Positions 1 through 11,384 of a stretch of 64,000 bases of DNA are shown here, piece by piece. The notes beneath the pieces were generated by a model that was not told where the DNA came from, ran no database searches, and was given only the letters and a program-made list of their open reading frames with translations. This DNA comes from Lepisosteus oculatus (taxonomy: Eukaryota > Chordata > Actinopteri > Semionotiformes > Lepisosteidae): positions 43,966,490 through 44,030,489 of the forward strand of contig NC_090709.1 in assembly GCF_040954835.1 (NCBI RefSeq), written 5' to 3'. The position numbers and the translations under genes were made by a program. Within the stretch, counting starts at the first letter, position 1; each line of letters begins with the position of its first letter.

Positions 1-929
1 TGTCAGTTGGAAGTCTGTTTCTGTTGTCTCAGCTCTTGATAAAGAAAAGCCGTGCATGGGAGACTCCCTCTCTGAAGAAGTTTGCCGTCACCCTGCGAGG
101 GAGAAGAGCCATCAATCACCGAGGCAACTACTGAGACAGTTAACATTAAACACGTGAAATGCGAGATGTTGTGATTTTTTTCCCGCTTAAGGCTTCTATC
201 GTTTCTACTCTAACGAGAAAGACCTCTTTATTAGAAGTGAGATTTTAACAAACGTCTCCAGGGTTAACTGCGACCTGAACGCAACGCCTTAGACCACCAG
301 CCATCTGGCCTGTGGTACTTAGAGCAGTGCTCAATAAAAATGATCAAAAACCGAAAGCGCTTCTTATGCGGATCAGTATATTCCGATACCACTGGTTCTG
401 CAGAAGAAATAAGAAAAGCCGAACTCAAAGCAGTGTGTTGCCATTAAGGGTACTCTGCGGCTGCTTTAAGATCTACTCACACCGTGTTGCCATTAAGGCT
501 ACCTAGTTAAAAAAAAACTTATCGTCATCTTTTTGAACGTGATTATTAGACACCCGTTAAATCTCCACCGAGGTTTCTTGAGAGATCGTTCAGCGAGCGA
601 GTATTAAACTACGTCGCTTCCAACCTCTGCTCTCACTGTAAACTCGGACGTGATGTTCTGCAGATGTGCAGTGTGCCTTTCCTCTTGTCGTATTCGAGAG
701 TACTCACTATGTGAGCTCCTCACTGCGTGTTCTGTACTCTACTGTGATTTAATTTAGAGGATTACGGGGAGTAGAGTGACAAGATCTACTTGAACATTTT
801 CGGTTTGTGAAATGAAACACTAAATACACTACTGTAAATACAAGTAATGGACATTTAAAATAAACACAGTACAGCTAGAACAGTGAAAGATAAAAGACTA
901 TTTAGAATGACATTTAAGAACAGCACAAC

Positions 930-1002
930 CGCCCGAACAGGGACTTGAACCCTGGGCCCTCAGATTAAAAGTCTGATGCTCTACCGACTGAGCTATCCGG
1001 GC
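930..1002 (-). tRNA. tRNA-Lys (anticodon TTT), left arm copy
   Basis: Minus-strand 73-nt cloverleaf starting GCCCGGATAGCTCAGTCGG, anticodon TTT in loop CTTTTAA, T-arm with GTTCAAGTC, and a fully paired seven-base acceptor stem. It matches the vertebrate cytosolic Lys-TTT consensus almost base for base. The nearest clear T-run downstream is about 35 nt beyond the 3' end. It lies in the ~815-bp module 769-1585 that occurs three times in the first 7.8 kb. It looks functional. Confidence 0.95.
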
Positions 1003-2091
1003 TCTGAAAGAAAATCGACACTGTCGGGATCCTCGCAAGTCACGTGTCTCTTGTTCCGAAGAGCAGTCATACCTGACCCGTCTGGAATGACCACTGACAG
1101 ACTTTATCATGAAGCGACGGCACCACTCCCAGTAGAATGAGTGAGAAATACAGCATGACATGAGTAGTTAAGGGGCTCCCACAATCCATCTTTCCTCACA
1201 TTACTGATTTTTTTCAATAGCATTTGGACCTTTTTTCACATTCAGATTTTTTTCTCATTTAATAAAATCTTTTAATCAACAACATTAAAAAGAAAACAAA
1301 TGGATCATTTTTTGGAACAATAATTTAAAAAAATCTTTCAATGCCTTGGTTGTATACGTGTGCACACCCTTTATAAAGGGAGTTGCAACAGTGCTGAAAT
1401 ATAAAGAGCATTTCTGTAGAGAAAACAGCATTTTTTCTGCCTTGATGTTAAGCTTAGGGAGCCTGTCTTTTAGAAATTCTATTTCTTCACACCCTGCACA
1501 GCCTCCCGACAGACTAACGAATATTTTTGGGAGAAATTGGCTCACACACCGGAAGACACTAACGTTTATTTACGTTAGAGTATGTGAATAACAGTTTAAC
1601 CGAAAAAGTTTGTAATTGTGATTTTGTTAAAATTTAATAAATCGTCTATCATCAGTAAGTAATTATTAAGAAATTGTTTTATTTCATAAACTATAAGACA
1701 ATTTAGAAAGTTTATAGGTCATAAACGTCGCTTATGTTCTTTTAACTCTAGCGTTCAGGATCCAAACCCAGGTGCGGACGGTTGTGTTTCTTGAATCTCT
1801 TGTAATCATCAAAAGTCGATGTGTAGTCCTTCAGTACTTTCTCGAGTTGTGCCATGGATATTTTATACGATCAATACTTGTCATGCTCTTTTGCATTTTC
1901 CTTAACTAAATTAGTTCAAATAATTTAGGATTTAACAGAACTAAATGAGGTACATTTAAAACAGCAGCGCAACTCTGCAGCACGTCGAGTGTGCCTGCAT
2001 TTAATTGTGTAAACCTGGCTCTCTCTGAACACGAGCAAAGAGTTCTCACTCAACAGAAGATTGCGATGTGAGTACTGTAATATAAAGCACC

Positions 2092-2163
2092 TGGAGATGC
2101 CAGGGATTGAACCCGGGACCTCATACATGCGAAGCATGCGCTCTACCACTGAGCTACATCCCC
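2092..2163 (-). tRNA. tRNA-Ala (anticodon CGC), left arm
   Basis: Minus-strand 72-nt cloverleaf starting GGGGATGTAGCTCAGTGG and ending ATCTCCA. The acceptor stem has the G3:U70 wobble pair, the known identity element for alanyl-tRNA synthetase. The anticodon loop reads TTCGCAT, giving CGC. The mirrored gene in the right arm (5407-5478) reads TGC instead. No run of four T is seen close downstream. Confidence 0.93.
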
Positions 2164-2882
2164 GATGAAAAAGTTTACGGAACAGACTTAGAGATGTGCA
2201 AATGCTCACTGATCACACCACTCACGAAGAATGCCTGCAGTTTCCCACTTTCGCGTTTCTTCTACTACAGAGTAAATTCATAGGAATGAAAAAATAAGGA
2301 AGGAAAAATAATCGCATCGAAGCTTCAAGAGGCTGGGCACAAATTAATCTGTTATTTTTGCATCCAGTTACATGGGCGACGGTGGTTGATTCCCAGACGG
2401 GGGAGTGCTTTTTTTTTTCTACCTCCTTACTCGACTGTCCTTCAATTCTATTTTATTTGAAAGCTATTTGCATCTTTTAAGTGCTCTTGATTAAACTATG
2501 CATAGAAAAACAGCAGTACTGATGATTTAGTTTAAAAGGGTGAAACAACGCCCCAACCACAGGAATGGTAACAGGAAGGATCGTGTTCTTATTTAATATG
2601 TCCTTTTGAGATGTCTTGTCAATGCACACAGGCGGTAGAGCTGAATAATTTACTTTTAGTTCTTTCTATACCAGGAAGAAAGGAGCAGACTTTAACTTTA
2701 AGAGGCAAAAATGACACCTTGTCAAAGCTAATATTATTAAAATGACATCACAACAAAAGAGTGGAGCCTTGAGTGAATAAAGCCTTGAGTGGAGCCTTGA
2801 GCTTTCATTGGACGTATGTGTCTCCATAACTTTGTAGGTGAGAGAGAGGATTGTGATAATTTGCAGGTGCTTCTCGGGAGTG

Positions 2883-2938
2883 CGTTGGTGGTACAGGCGC
2901 CTTCCAAATAATTGAGTCGGGTTTGAATCCCAGCCAGT
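2883..2938 (+). pseudogene. tRNA-like relic with B-box (also in right arm, minus strand, about 4545-4602)
   Basis: A B-box-like GGGTTTGAATCCC with flanking bases that could form a T-arm follows a GTGGTACAGGCGCC stretch that could be a decayed A-box half. No acceptor stem or complete cloverleaf can be drawn, and the amino acid cannot be named. Both palindrome arms carry it, so it predates the duplication. Confidence 0.3.
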
Positions 2939-3045
2939 ACAAACCCAAATCTTTTCAAGATAATTTGTGGTCCGCTAACACATCTTTTGAAACACTACAA
3001 CAGGTAACACCCCGTGTGAAACATCATGAGCATCTGTTAAACCTC

Positions 3046-3628
3046 TCTACCTGCCCGTTCCTAGCAGAGACATGCCGAGGGTCTAAAGGGACATTTTGAG
3101 CCGTAGAAACATTTTATCATTCCATACTTTCCTGTGCAGTCAGGCCAGTTCCACTTTAACTGCGCCCAACAACGGAGGTCGTTTTGAAAACTACGAGAGT
3201 AAAGGCACACTGCACGTCTGCAGAACATCACGTCCGAGTTTAAGGACAGCAACATCAGAGATTGGAAGCTAGGGAGTTTCAGGTCTGTGTTTTTATTATA
3301 GGTTCAAAAAAATCTGAATACCTTTTCAAGAAGTATTTCAGAATCCCAGTCAAATCCAGTACGAATGCTGCATAGATCTGCATTGTACAATTAGTATACT
3401 GTTTGTCCCTTGAATCAAACACGCCTTATGAAGCATTTCTAAAACAGGAGAGATCGTTAGGGAATGCGTCTTCCTGTAAAAATAAAATGACTTCAAGGGC
3501 ACTATAAGCAGAGGTGCTCTACAGAAGAACTATAGCCAGAGATGCCAAAGAGGTCGAGATTTCACCACGTGAGAGAAAGCATCTCAGAAATGAAGTTGCG
3601 GTCGTTTCCACGCCTCATAAAACCATGT
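3046..3628. other. Palindrome spacer, first part; no gene seen
   Basis: Between the left arm and the third tRNA-Lys module. Positions 3213-3624 are a copy of 9376-9751 in the same orientation, the latter with a short internal deletion. The part around 3180-3243 also resembles, inverted, the block at 636-755. No coding frame is convincing. Confidence 0.6.
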
Positions 3629-4432
3629 GGAGTAGAGTGACAAGATCTACTTGAACATTTTCGGTTTGTGAAATGAAACACTAAATGCACTACTGTAAAT
3701 ACAAGTAATGGACATTTAAAATAACCACAGTACAGCTAGAAGAGTGAAAGATGAAAGACTATGTAGAATGACTTTCACAACAGACTTAAGAACAGCACAA
3801 TCACCCGAACAGGGACTTGAACCCTGGGCCCTCAGATTAAAAGTCTGATGCTCTACCGACTGAGCTATCCGGGCTCTGAAAGAAGATCGACACTGTCGGG
3901 ATCCTCGCAATTAACCTGTCTCTTGTGCCGAAGAGCAGTCATACCTGACCCGTCTGGAATGACCACCGACAGACTTTATCCAGAAGCGACGGCACCACTC
4001 CCAGTAGAATGAGTGAGAAATACAGCATGACATGGGTAGTTAAGGGGCTCCCACAATCCATCTTTCCTCACATTACTGATTTTTTTTCACATTCAGATTT
4101 TTTTCACATTTAATAAAATCTTTTTATCAACAACATTAAAAAGAAAACAAATGGAACATTTTTTGGAACAATAATTAAAAAAATCTTTCAATGCCTTGGT
4201 TGTATACGTTTGCACACCCTTTATAAAGGGAGTTGCAACAGTGCTGAAATTTAAAGAGCATTTCTGTAGAGAAAACAGCATTTTTTCTGCCTTGATGTTA
4301 TAGGGAGCCTGTCTTTTAGAAATTCTATTTCTTAACACCTTGCACAGCCTCCCGACAGACTAACAAATATTTTTTTGGAGAAATTGGCTCACACACCAGA
4401 AGACACTAACGTTTATTTACGTTAGAGTATGT
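3629..4432 (+). repeat. Third copy of the ~815-bp tRNA-Lys module
   Basis: Same orientation as 769-1585 and closely similar, from a shared GGAGTAGAGTGACAAG to a shared TTAGAGTATGT. The inverted copy in the right arm spans about 6195-7012. The right palindrome arm starts directly at its end. The module contains tRNA-Lys plus T-rich flanks. Confidence 0.85.
3802..3874 (-). tRNA. tRNA-Lys (anticodon TTT), spacer copy
   Basis: 73-nt minus-strand cloverleaf identical to the copy at 930-1002 except near the 3' end, where the first acceptor pair becomes a G:U wobble. Anticodon TTT and both internal promoter boxes are kept, so it is probably still functional, or only just past it. Confidence 0.88.
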
Positions 4433-5406
4433 ACAACTCAGGCTTTAACAAATGTTCATGATGTTTCACACGGGGTGTTACCTGTTGTAGTGTTTCAAAA
4501 GATGTGTTAGCGGACCACAAATTATCTTGAAAAGATTTGGGTTTGTACTGGCTGGGATTCAAACCCGACTCAATTATTTGGAAGGCGCCTGTACCACCAA
4601 CGCACTTCCGAGAAGCACCTGCAAATTATCACAATCCTCTCTCTCACCTACAAAGTTATGGAGACACATACGTCCAATGAAAACTAATTTTATTCACTCA
4701 AGGCTCCACTCTTTTGTTGTGATGTCATTTTAGTTGATATTAGCTTTGATAAGGTGTCGTTTTTGCCTCTTAAAGTTAAAGTCAGCTCCTTTGTTCCTGG
4801 TATAGAAATAACATGTTCCATCTTTGTTTAAAAACACCACTAAAAGTAAATTATTCAGCTCTAACGCCTGTGTGCATTGACAAGACATCTCAAAAGGACT
4901 TATCAAATAAGAACACGATCCTGCTTGTTACCATTCCTGTGGTTGGGGCGTTGTTTCACCCTTTTATGTTCTTCTACAATATTTGCAGACAGGGCTTTAT
5001 CACTCGAGTTGTACAGAACAAGTGTGCATCGGTCCATGAAAATCATCAGTAGTGCTGTTTTTCTATGCATAGTTTAATCAAGAGCACTTAAAAGATGCAA
5101 AAAGCTTTCAAATAAAACAGAATTGAAAGACAGTCGAGTAAGGAGGTAGAAAAAAAGCACTTCCCCGTCTGGGAATTAACCACCATCGCACGTGTGACTG
5201 GATACAAAAATAATAGATTAATTTGTGCCCAGTCTCTTGAAGCTTCAATGCGATTATTTTTCCTTCCTTATTTCTTCATTCCCATGAATTTATTCTGTAG
5301 TAGAGGAAACGCGAAAGTGGGAAACTGCAGGCATTCTTCGTGAGTGGTGGATTGTGATCAGTGAGCATCTGCACATCTCTAAGTCTGTTCCTTTACGTTT
5401 TTCATT

Positions 5407-5478
5407 GGGGATGTAGCTCAGTGGTAGAGTGCATGCTTTGCATGTATGAGGTCCCGGGTTCAATCCCTGGCATCTCCA
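5407..5478 (+). tRNA. tRNA-Ala (anticodon TGC), right arm
   Basis: 72-nt cloverleaf GGGGATGTAGCTCAGTGG through CATCTCCA with the G3:U70 pair. The anticodon loop TTTGCAT gives TGC. It differs from its left-arm partner at the anticodon wobble base and by a C-to-T in the stretch GAGTGCATG. Functional by appearance. Confidence 0.93.
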
Positions 5479-6762
5479 GGTGCTTTATATTACAGTACTC
5501 ACATTGCAATCTTCTGTTGAGTGAGAACTCTTTCCTTGTGTTCAGAGAGAGCCAGGTTTACACAACTAAATGCAGGCACACTCGACGTGCTGCAGAGTTG
5601 CGCTGCTGTTTTAAATGTACCTCATTTAGTTCTGTTAAATCCTAAATTATTTGAACTAACCCTAACCCTAATAATTTAGTTCAAATTCAGGAAATCCAGA
5701 GATTGCTTCACACTTGCCGTGGCTGTTGCAGAAAACACCTCTTGAATCTTACCCGGGATTTCTTGAGAGATCATTCAGTGAGCGAATCCTCCTTCTGAAC
5801 TCCGCACTGTCCTGTACTGCTCTCGTGTAGATGTGAAGCGCAGCCATAAACACACTTTGAACTTTTTCCGTTTGTTAATGAAAATGCAAAAGAGCATGAC
5901 AAGTATTGATCGTATAAAATATCCATGGCACAACTCGAGAAAGTACTGAAGGACTACACATCGACTTTTGATGATTACAAGAGATTCAAGAAACACAACC
6001 GTCCGCACCTGGGTTTGGATCCTGAATGCTAGAGTTAAAAGAACATAACCGACGTTTATGACCTATAAACTCTCTAAATTGTCTTATAATTTATGAAATA
6101 AAACACTTTCTTAATAATTACTTACTGATGATAGACGATTTATTGAATTTTAACAAAATCACAATTACAAACTTTTTCGGTTAAACTGTTATTCACATAC
6201 TCTAACGTAAATAAACGTTAGTGTCTTCCGGTGTGTGAGCCAATTTCTCAAAAAAAATATTTGTTAGTCTGCCGGGAGGCTGTGCAAGGTGTTATAAAAT
6301 AGAATTTCTAAAAGACATTCTCCCTAAGCTTAAGGCAGAAAAAATGCCGTTTTCTCTACAGAAATGCTCTTTACATTTCAGCACTGTTGCAACTCCCTTT
6401 ATAAACGCATACAACCAAGGCATTGAAAGTTTTTTTTTTAATTATTGTTCCAAAAAATGTTCCATTTGTTTTCTTTTTAATGTTGTTGATTAAAAGATTT
6501 TATTAAATGTGAAAAAAATCTGAATGTGAAAAAAGGTCAAAATGCTATTGAAAAAAATCAGTAATGTGAGGAAAGATGGATTGTGGGAGCCCCTTAACTA
6601 CCCATGTCATGCTGTATTTCTCTCTCATTCTACTGGAAGTGGTGCCGTGGCTTCTGGATAAAGTCTGTCAGTGGTCATTCCAGACGGGTCAGGTATGACT
6701 GCTCTTCGGCACAAGAAACACGTGACTTGCGAGGATCCCGACAGTGTCGACTTTCTTTCAGA

Positions 6763-6835
6763 GCCCGGATAGCTCAGTCGGTAGAGCATCAGACTTTTAA
6801 TCTGAGGGCCCAGGGTTCAAGTCCCTGTTCGGGCG
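6763..6835 (+). tRNA. tRNA-Lys (anticodon TTT), right arm copy
   Basis: 73-nt cloverleaf GCCCGGATAGCTCAGTCGG to CTGTTCGGGCG, same sequence as the left-arm gene at 930-1002. Anticodon TTT. All stems pair. Confidence 0.95.
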
Positions 6836-7914
6836 GTTGTGCTGTTCTTAAGTCTATTGTGAATGTCATTCTAAATAGTCTCTTATCTTTCACTCTTCTA
6901 GCTGTACTGTGGTTATTTTAAATGTCCATTACTTGTATTTACAGTAGTGTATTTAGTTTTTCATTTCACAAACCGAAAATGTTCAAGTAGATCTTGTCAC
7001 TCTACTCCACGTAATCATCTAAATTAAATCACAGTAGAGTACAGAACACGCAGTGAGGAGCGCACACAGTGAGTACTCTTGAATACGACAAGAGGAAAGG
7101 CACACTGCACATCTGCAGAACATCACGTCCGAGTTTACAGTGAGAGCAGAGGTTGGAAGCGACGTAGTTTTTTAATACTCGCTCGCTGAAAGATCTCTCA
7201 AGAAACCTCGGTGGAGATTTAACGGGTGTCTAATAATCACGTTCAAAAAGATGACGATAAGTTTTTTTTTTAACTAGGTAGCCTTAATGGCAACACGGTG
7301 TGAGTAGATCTTAAAGCAGCTGCAGACAGAGTACCCGTAATGGCAACACACTGCTTTGAGTTCGGCTTTTCTTATTTCTTCTGCAGAACCAGTGGTATCG
7401 GAATATACTGATCCGCATAAGAAGCGCTTTCGGGTTCTGATCATTTTTATTGAGCGCTGCTCTAAGTACCACAGGCAAGATGGCTGGTGGTCTAAGGCGT
7501 TGCGTTCAGGTCGCAGTTAACCCTGGAGACGTTTGTTAAAATCTCACTTCTAATAAAGAGGTCTTTCTCGTTAGAGTAGAAACGATAGAAGCCTTAAGCG
7601 GGAAAAAAATCACAACATCTCGCATTTCACGTGTTTAATGTTAACTGTGTCAGTGGTTGCCTCAGTGATTGATGGCTCTTCTCCCTCGCAGGGTGACGGC
7701 AAACTTCTTCAGAGAGGGAGTCTCCCACGCACGGCTTTTCTTTATCAAGAGCTGAGACAACAGAGACAACAGAAACAGACTTCAAACTGACATGAATTAC
7801 TTCTTGAGCGTTTATGACCGTCTTTAAAAGCTGAGAGCAAGTGAAAAAGTCTTTAGAAATGAGGAAATGACTGCTGACAGTAAACAGAGCTGACGCTCAG
7901 CTCCAGACAAGTGC

Positions 7915-7970
7915 TCCTCGTTAGTATAGTGCTGAGTACCCCCGCTTGTTGCGCGGGAGACTGGGGTACC
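7915..7970 (+). pseudogene. tRNA-Asp relic
   Basis: Begins like tRNA-Asp (TCCTCGTTAGTATAGTG) and keeps a recognisable anticodon arm and start of the T-arm (GCGGGAGACTGGGGT), but the anticodon loop is altered and the 3' quarter with the T-loop and acceptor strand is missing. It resembles the Asp relic in the array units, which is also cut just after the start of the T-arm. Confidence 0.7.
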
Positions 7971-8109
7971 TTTCTGTGACAGGGCGCTGAAACACACTTA
8001 AAAAGTGTGTACTGTGTACTACGTTTCGGACTAGTTACGGCGGTAGAATATGGAGATCATCTCCAGCTTTGAGCTCAACTGCAACAAGAAGTCATGCTAA
8101 ATGTAGTAT

Positions 8110-9385
8110 TGTAACGCTTACGGCCGACAAGCACTGTGTAAGAGCCAGCGTACCAGAGCGGGTGACGTCACCGCCCTTCCCTGTGATAGCAGGACTACAG
8201 CTACTGGGCTGTAGAGAGATCTCTCTTTAGCTCACGGGGCTAGGTCGCTGCAGAGAGACGCGGAAGTCCCGGGTTCGAGCCTCCAGTCGGGATGGGGCCG
8301 ACCAGATGCGGCAAGGGCGCCTGCCTGAGCCCCCGTTGCGTTACAGTATAGTGAGTAGACATCGCGAGACAACAGAACGAGAGAGTAGAAGGCGGGAATA
8401 TATGGTGTAAGGGCGTGATCTGTGTAGTTAACAAAATAGTTAAAATAATATAAAAACGTCTCTTTATTAAGATACACAACATTTATGGCGACGAGAGATG
8501 AGTGGTTGACGGACTCAAAGCGAGCAGAACACTGCAGATTTTAGTTCTCTTGCTGGTAGAAACGAACTTCTGAATTTTCGGACTTTTCGTTTAGCTTGCG
8601 CCATGGAAGATATGGCAGCCGCGCCGAGAAGCTTTGCTTATGCCCGGCTTTTTCCACCGCTTCTACTGAACCTCGGAGCTCCGGATTTGAATAAGGAATA
8701 CAAGATATGGATGGAGTCGTACAGATTATTTTAAATAGCCAGTGGATCTACAGAAGCTCAGGATGCCGTAAGACGGGCTACACTACTGCACTGTATCGGG
8801 GCTCCCGTGCAGCGGATTTTCGCCAACCTCCCTGGAGAAAAAGGTACATATGAACAGACTGTAGCTGCCTTAGACGCTTACTTTACACCGCGGAGAAAAG
8901 TGGTTTTGGAACGGCATAAATTTAGGCAGAGAACTTAGTCTCAGGATGAATCTGTTGTTGCTTTTGTGACTGCACTAAGAGAACTGGCTAAATCTTGTGA
9001 CTTTGGAGTATTGGAAACTGACATGTTAAGATATCAACTTGTGGAAAAATGTGCACATAAGAGACTATAAATTGCTGCAGGAGGAAGGGCTGACTTTAGA
9101 AAGAGCTCTTACAGTCGCTAGAATTCACGAATTCATGCTCAAGCAGAATCAAGAATGCTTTCTGACCACAGTGACAAAGTGACACTGAACGGGGCGTTCG
9201 CTCAAACTTTACAACCAAAAGCCCAACAGCAGGACGCAGTCATGCAAGAGATATAGAAGAACAGGGGACGGCTGACATTACATGTTACAGGTGCGGACTA
9301 ACAATGCACAAAGCAGATGAATGCGGAGCGTGAACAGCAAAATGTCTACACTGTAAGAAAACAGGACATTATGCACACGTCTGCA
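8110..9385 (+). mobile_element. LTR retrotransposon fossil, Ty3/Gypsy-like (LTR plus gag-like part)
   Basis: Fossil of an LTR element. A TG...CA block at about 8110-8481 is a candidate 5' LTR, followed by TTTATGGCGACGAGAG, which fits the primer-binding region of many Gypsy elements. From about 8603 the translation resembles a Gypsy gag: a capsid-like stretch and then a CCHC zinc-knuckle pattern (CxxC...GH....C) near 9290-9385. No protease, polymerase or second LTR is seen. The element is partial and broken, with several interruptions, and looks old. Its 3' end coincides with the start of the segmental copy at 9376. Confidence 0.65.
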
Positions 9386-9751
9386 GAACATCACGTCCGA
9401 GTTTAAGGACAGCAACATCAGAGATTGGAAGCTAGGGAGTTTCAGGTCTGTGTTTTTATTATAGGTTCAAGAAAGTCTGAATACCTTTGCAAGAAGTATT
9501 TCAGAATCCCACTCAAATCCAGTACGAATGCCGCATAAATCTGCATTGTACAATTAGTATACTGTTTGTCCTGAATCAAACACGCCTTATGAAGCATTTC
9601 TAAAACAGGAGAGATCGTTAGGGAATGCGTCTTCCTGTAAAAATAAAATGACTTCAAGGGCACTTAAGCAGAGGTGTGAAAGCCTGCTCTACAGAAGAAC
9701 TATAGCCAGAGATGCCAAAGTTGCGGTCGTTTCCACGCTTTATAAAACAAC
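9376..9751 (+). repeat. Segmental copy of 3213-3624
   Basis: Matches the palindrome spacer closely in the same orientation, from CACGTCTGCAGAACATCACG to a shared GTTGCGGTCGTTTCCACGC, with a deletion of about 40 bp near 9719 relative to the other copy. It follows straight on from the LTR-element fossil. Confidence 0.8.
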
Positions 9752-9979
9752 TACGTCAAACAACAAAAGGTGAAGAGCTGCTGTTGAGAACAACGCGGCC
9801 AAGCGCTCTAAGGAGCTGGCTTAAACCTCCAGGCTCTTCAGGAGCATCTGTTGGAGTCACACTGCTACAGTGTATCGCCTTGTTAAGTATCCCTTTTATT
9901 GTTGTTGCTGCCTCCAGGCGATGTAAACCAGATTCAGAAAAAAATAATTTGAACAACATTATTCCCATATTTACTTGAA

Positions 9980-10051
9980 GGCGTGGTGGACAAGTGGTAA
10001 GGTGTTGGTCTCGGAAACCGAAGATTGTGTGTTCAAGCCTCTCCCGTACCT
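9980..10051 (+). pseudogene. tRNA-like sequence (anticodon-like CGG), probably a pseudogene
   Basis: A five-pair anticodon stem closes a seven-base loop CTCGGAA, which would read CGG (Pro). The D-arm region and GATTGTG after the anticodon arm recall tRNA-Arg genes. The acceptor strands do not pair well and the T-stem is poor. A T-run follows directly. The identity is uncertain. Confidence 0.4.
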
Positions 10052-10414
10052 GTTTTATTTGTCTCCGCTTTCCTTTGGTTTCAAAGTCTTCAAAAACTCC
10101 ATATGTAGGAGTCTCAATAGTAAGAGAGCATAACTGTCGCCAGTGATTAGTATTCTTGCATATCCTGCCTTGTTTTTTAGTCGACAAAGCTTGTCTCTCT
10201 TCACACCCATCTTCCGAATGATTGCCTCAGCATTGGAAAGGAACGTGCGCTTGGTACAGCCCCCCACTCCACGGTCTGATCACAAACAAATCGGATGAGC
10301 TGTCAGTCCAGGTTGGAAGTAACGTTCGAAATCACTAAAAATCTGACTTAGGAACGAGAAGACCGTGTTTTTTTAAACGAGTAAACGATAAAATAATATA
10401 CTGCCTGCAAGACT
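10052..10414. other. No gene seen; diverged relative of part of the tRNA array unit
   Basis: About 10136-10265 aligns at roughly 70 percent by eye to 28286-28430 of the array unit, sharing GGAACGTGCG and TTGGTACA blocks in order. No tRNA or convincing coding frame lies in this stretch. Confidence 0.45.
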
Positions 10415-10885
10415 ATGTCAAGTTCAAGTTCAAGTTTATTGTCATTATACTCATACACAGGTATATGGTATAACGAAATGCTATTTAGCTAGCTCTCGGA
10501 CATAAGTAGTACAAAGAAAAAAACACAACAACAATACAATTGTATAACAAAAGAAAGACAGAGACAACAACCAATGTGCAAAAAACAACAACAGGCAGTG
10601 TGCAAAACAACAAAAATGTAACAGGTTATGTGCAAAACCATGCATCAAAAGAATGAAATAAAGGGATAGAAATGATGGGGAGTGAGCTTTTGACATGTAT
10701 GGTAGAGGTAGATTTTCAGTGTGTCTGGGTTTTTGGTAAGAAAGAAGGCACTGTGAGGCTCAGATCATAGGTGAGAGGTGAGGAGAGAGTGAGAAAGGCT
10801 GGGAGTTTAATAGTTTGATAGTGCGGGGGTAAAAACTGTTTCTGAGTCTGGTATTCCGGACCCGAATGCTCCGGTACCGTTTTCC
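10415..10885 (-). mobile_element. LINE 3' end, L2-like, minus orientation
   Basis: On the minus strand the element ends ATGACAATAAACTTGAAC with a short CTTGAA tandem tail, the typical finish of fish L2-type LINEs. Further inside, the block around 10810-10880 resembles a 3' region common in fish L2-type copies (recalled, not searched). Only the 3' part is present, so it is a 5'-truncated insertion. Family assignment is from memory of the consensus. Confidence 0.55.
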
Positions 10886-11051
10886 ATGTCATGCTAAACG
10901 CCACAAATTGTGTTCGTCCATTTGTATCAATCATCCTAAAGTTACGGAAAATTGCATGCGACTGGTGCAATCAGCACACATTTTTTCAGGATAGTCGAGC
11001 AGTTTAAAACAGCAAATTCACAGCTTCGTGTCTTATAAGCTTTGTGTTTCA

Positions 11052-11093
11052 CTCTCCAAATAGAGGCATGGGTTCAAATCCCACTCCCGACAA
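11052..11093 (+). pseudogene. tRNA-Leu 3' half relic
   Basis: Shows a long-variable-arm remnant (CTCTCCAAATAGAGG) followed by a T-arm (GCATGGGTTCAAATCCCACT) and an acceptor-like end CCCGACA, matching the 3' half of vertebrate tRNA-Leu(CAA). The 5' half is absent. Confidence 0.6.
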
Positions 11094-11384
11094 TCAGGCG
11101 TTTTACCCTGTCTTTTTTACCTGCCTTTACACTGTTTCAGTCTTGTTGTGCTCGCTGACAATCACAGTACGAGGAAAACGGAGAAACTGCTTAGCAAAAA
11201 CATAACGGACAGAAAAAAGCTTAGTAAACACGTGAATGTGATGAGCAGTAGTAAGGTATGCATTCAAATGTTTAAGGCTGATTTATAACAGCAGCAGAAG
11301 AAAGGTGCAGCCTTTGTGAGAATTTGCGGGTTTTTATGCTGCTTGGACTTCTTTCAAGCCTATGAAGTGACCCCCGTTTTATTT

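Larger units (their letters stand above)
1..3045 (+). repeat. Left arm of a large imperfect palindrome
   Basis: The reverse complement of this stretch matches 4433-7791 along its length, from the first base of the window (the arm may begin before it) to about 3045, where both arms share a block ending near a TGTTAAA. It holds tRNA-Lys and tRNA-Ala genes on the minus strand. The right arm is about 300 bp longer, partly because of extra sequence at roughly 5655-5880. The short open frames in it are not convincing genes. Confidence 0.9.
4433..7791 (-). repeat. Right arm of the palindrome
   Basis: Inverted copy of 1-3045. Its outer end matches, inverted, the first bases of the window. About 5655-5880 is extra relative to the left arm and begins with two CCCTAA units; part of it (around 5756-5790) resembles the arm sequence near 575-610. 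It carries tRNA-Ala and tRNA-Lys on the plus strand. No convincing protein gene. Confidence 0.9.

Noticed and set aside
5655-5672. CCCTAACCCTAA, telomere-like
   Set aside because: Only two units, within otherwise ordinary sequence; too short for an interstitial telomere.
8232-8477. Open frames of about 80 codons on the minus strand
   Set aside because: They lie within the candidate LTR on the opposite strand and have no recognisable content.
10055-10267. Apparent protein similarity (CTKRTFL, LCRLK) between a frame here and one in the array unit
   Set aside because: A different frame of the same two segments is about equally similar, so shared nucleotide ancestry is the simpler explanation.
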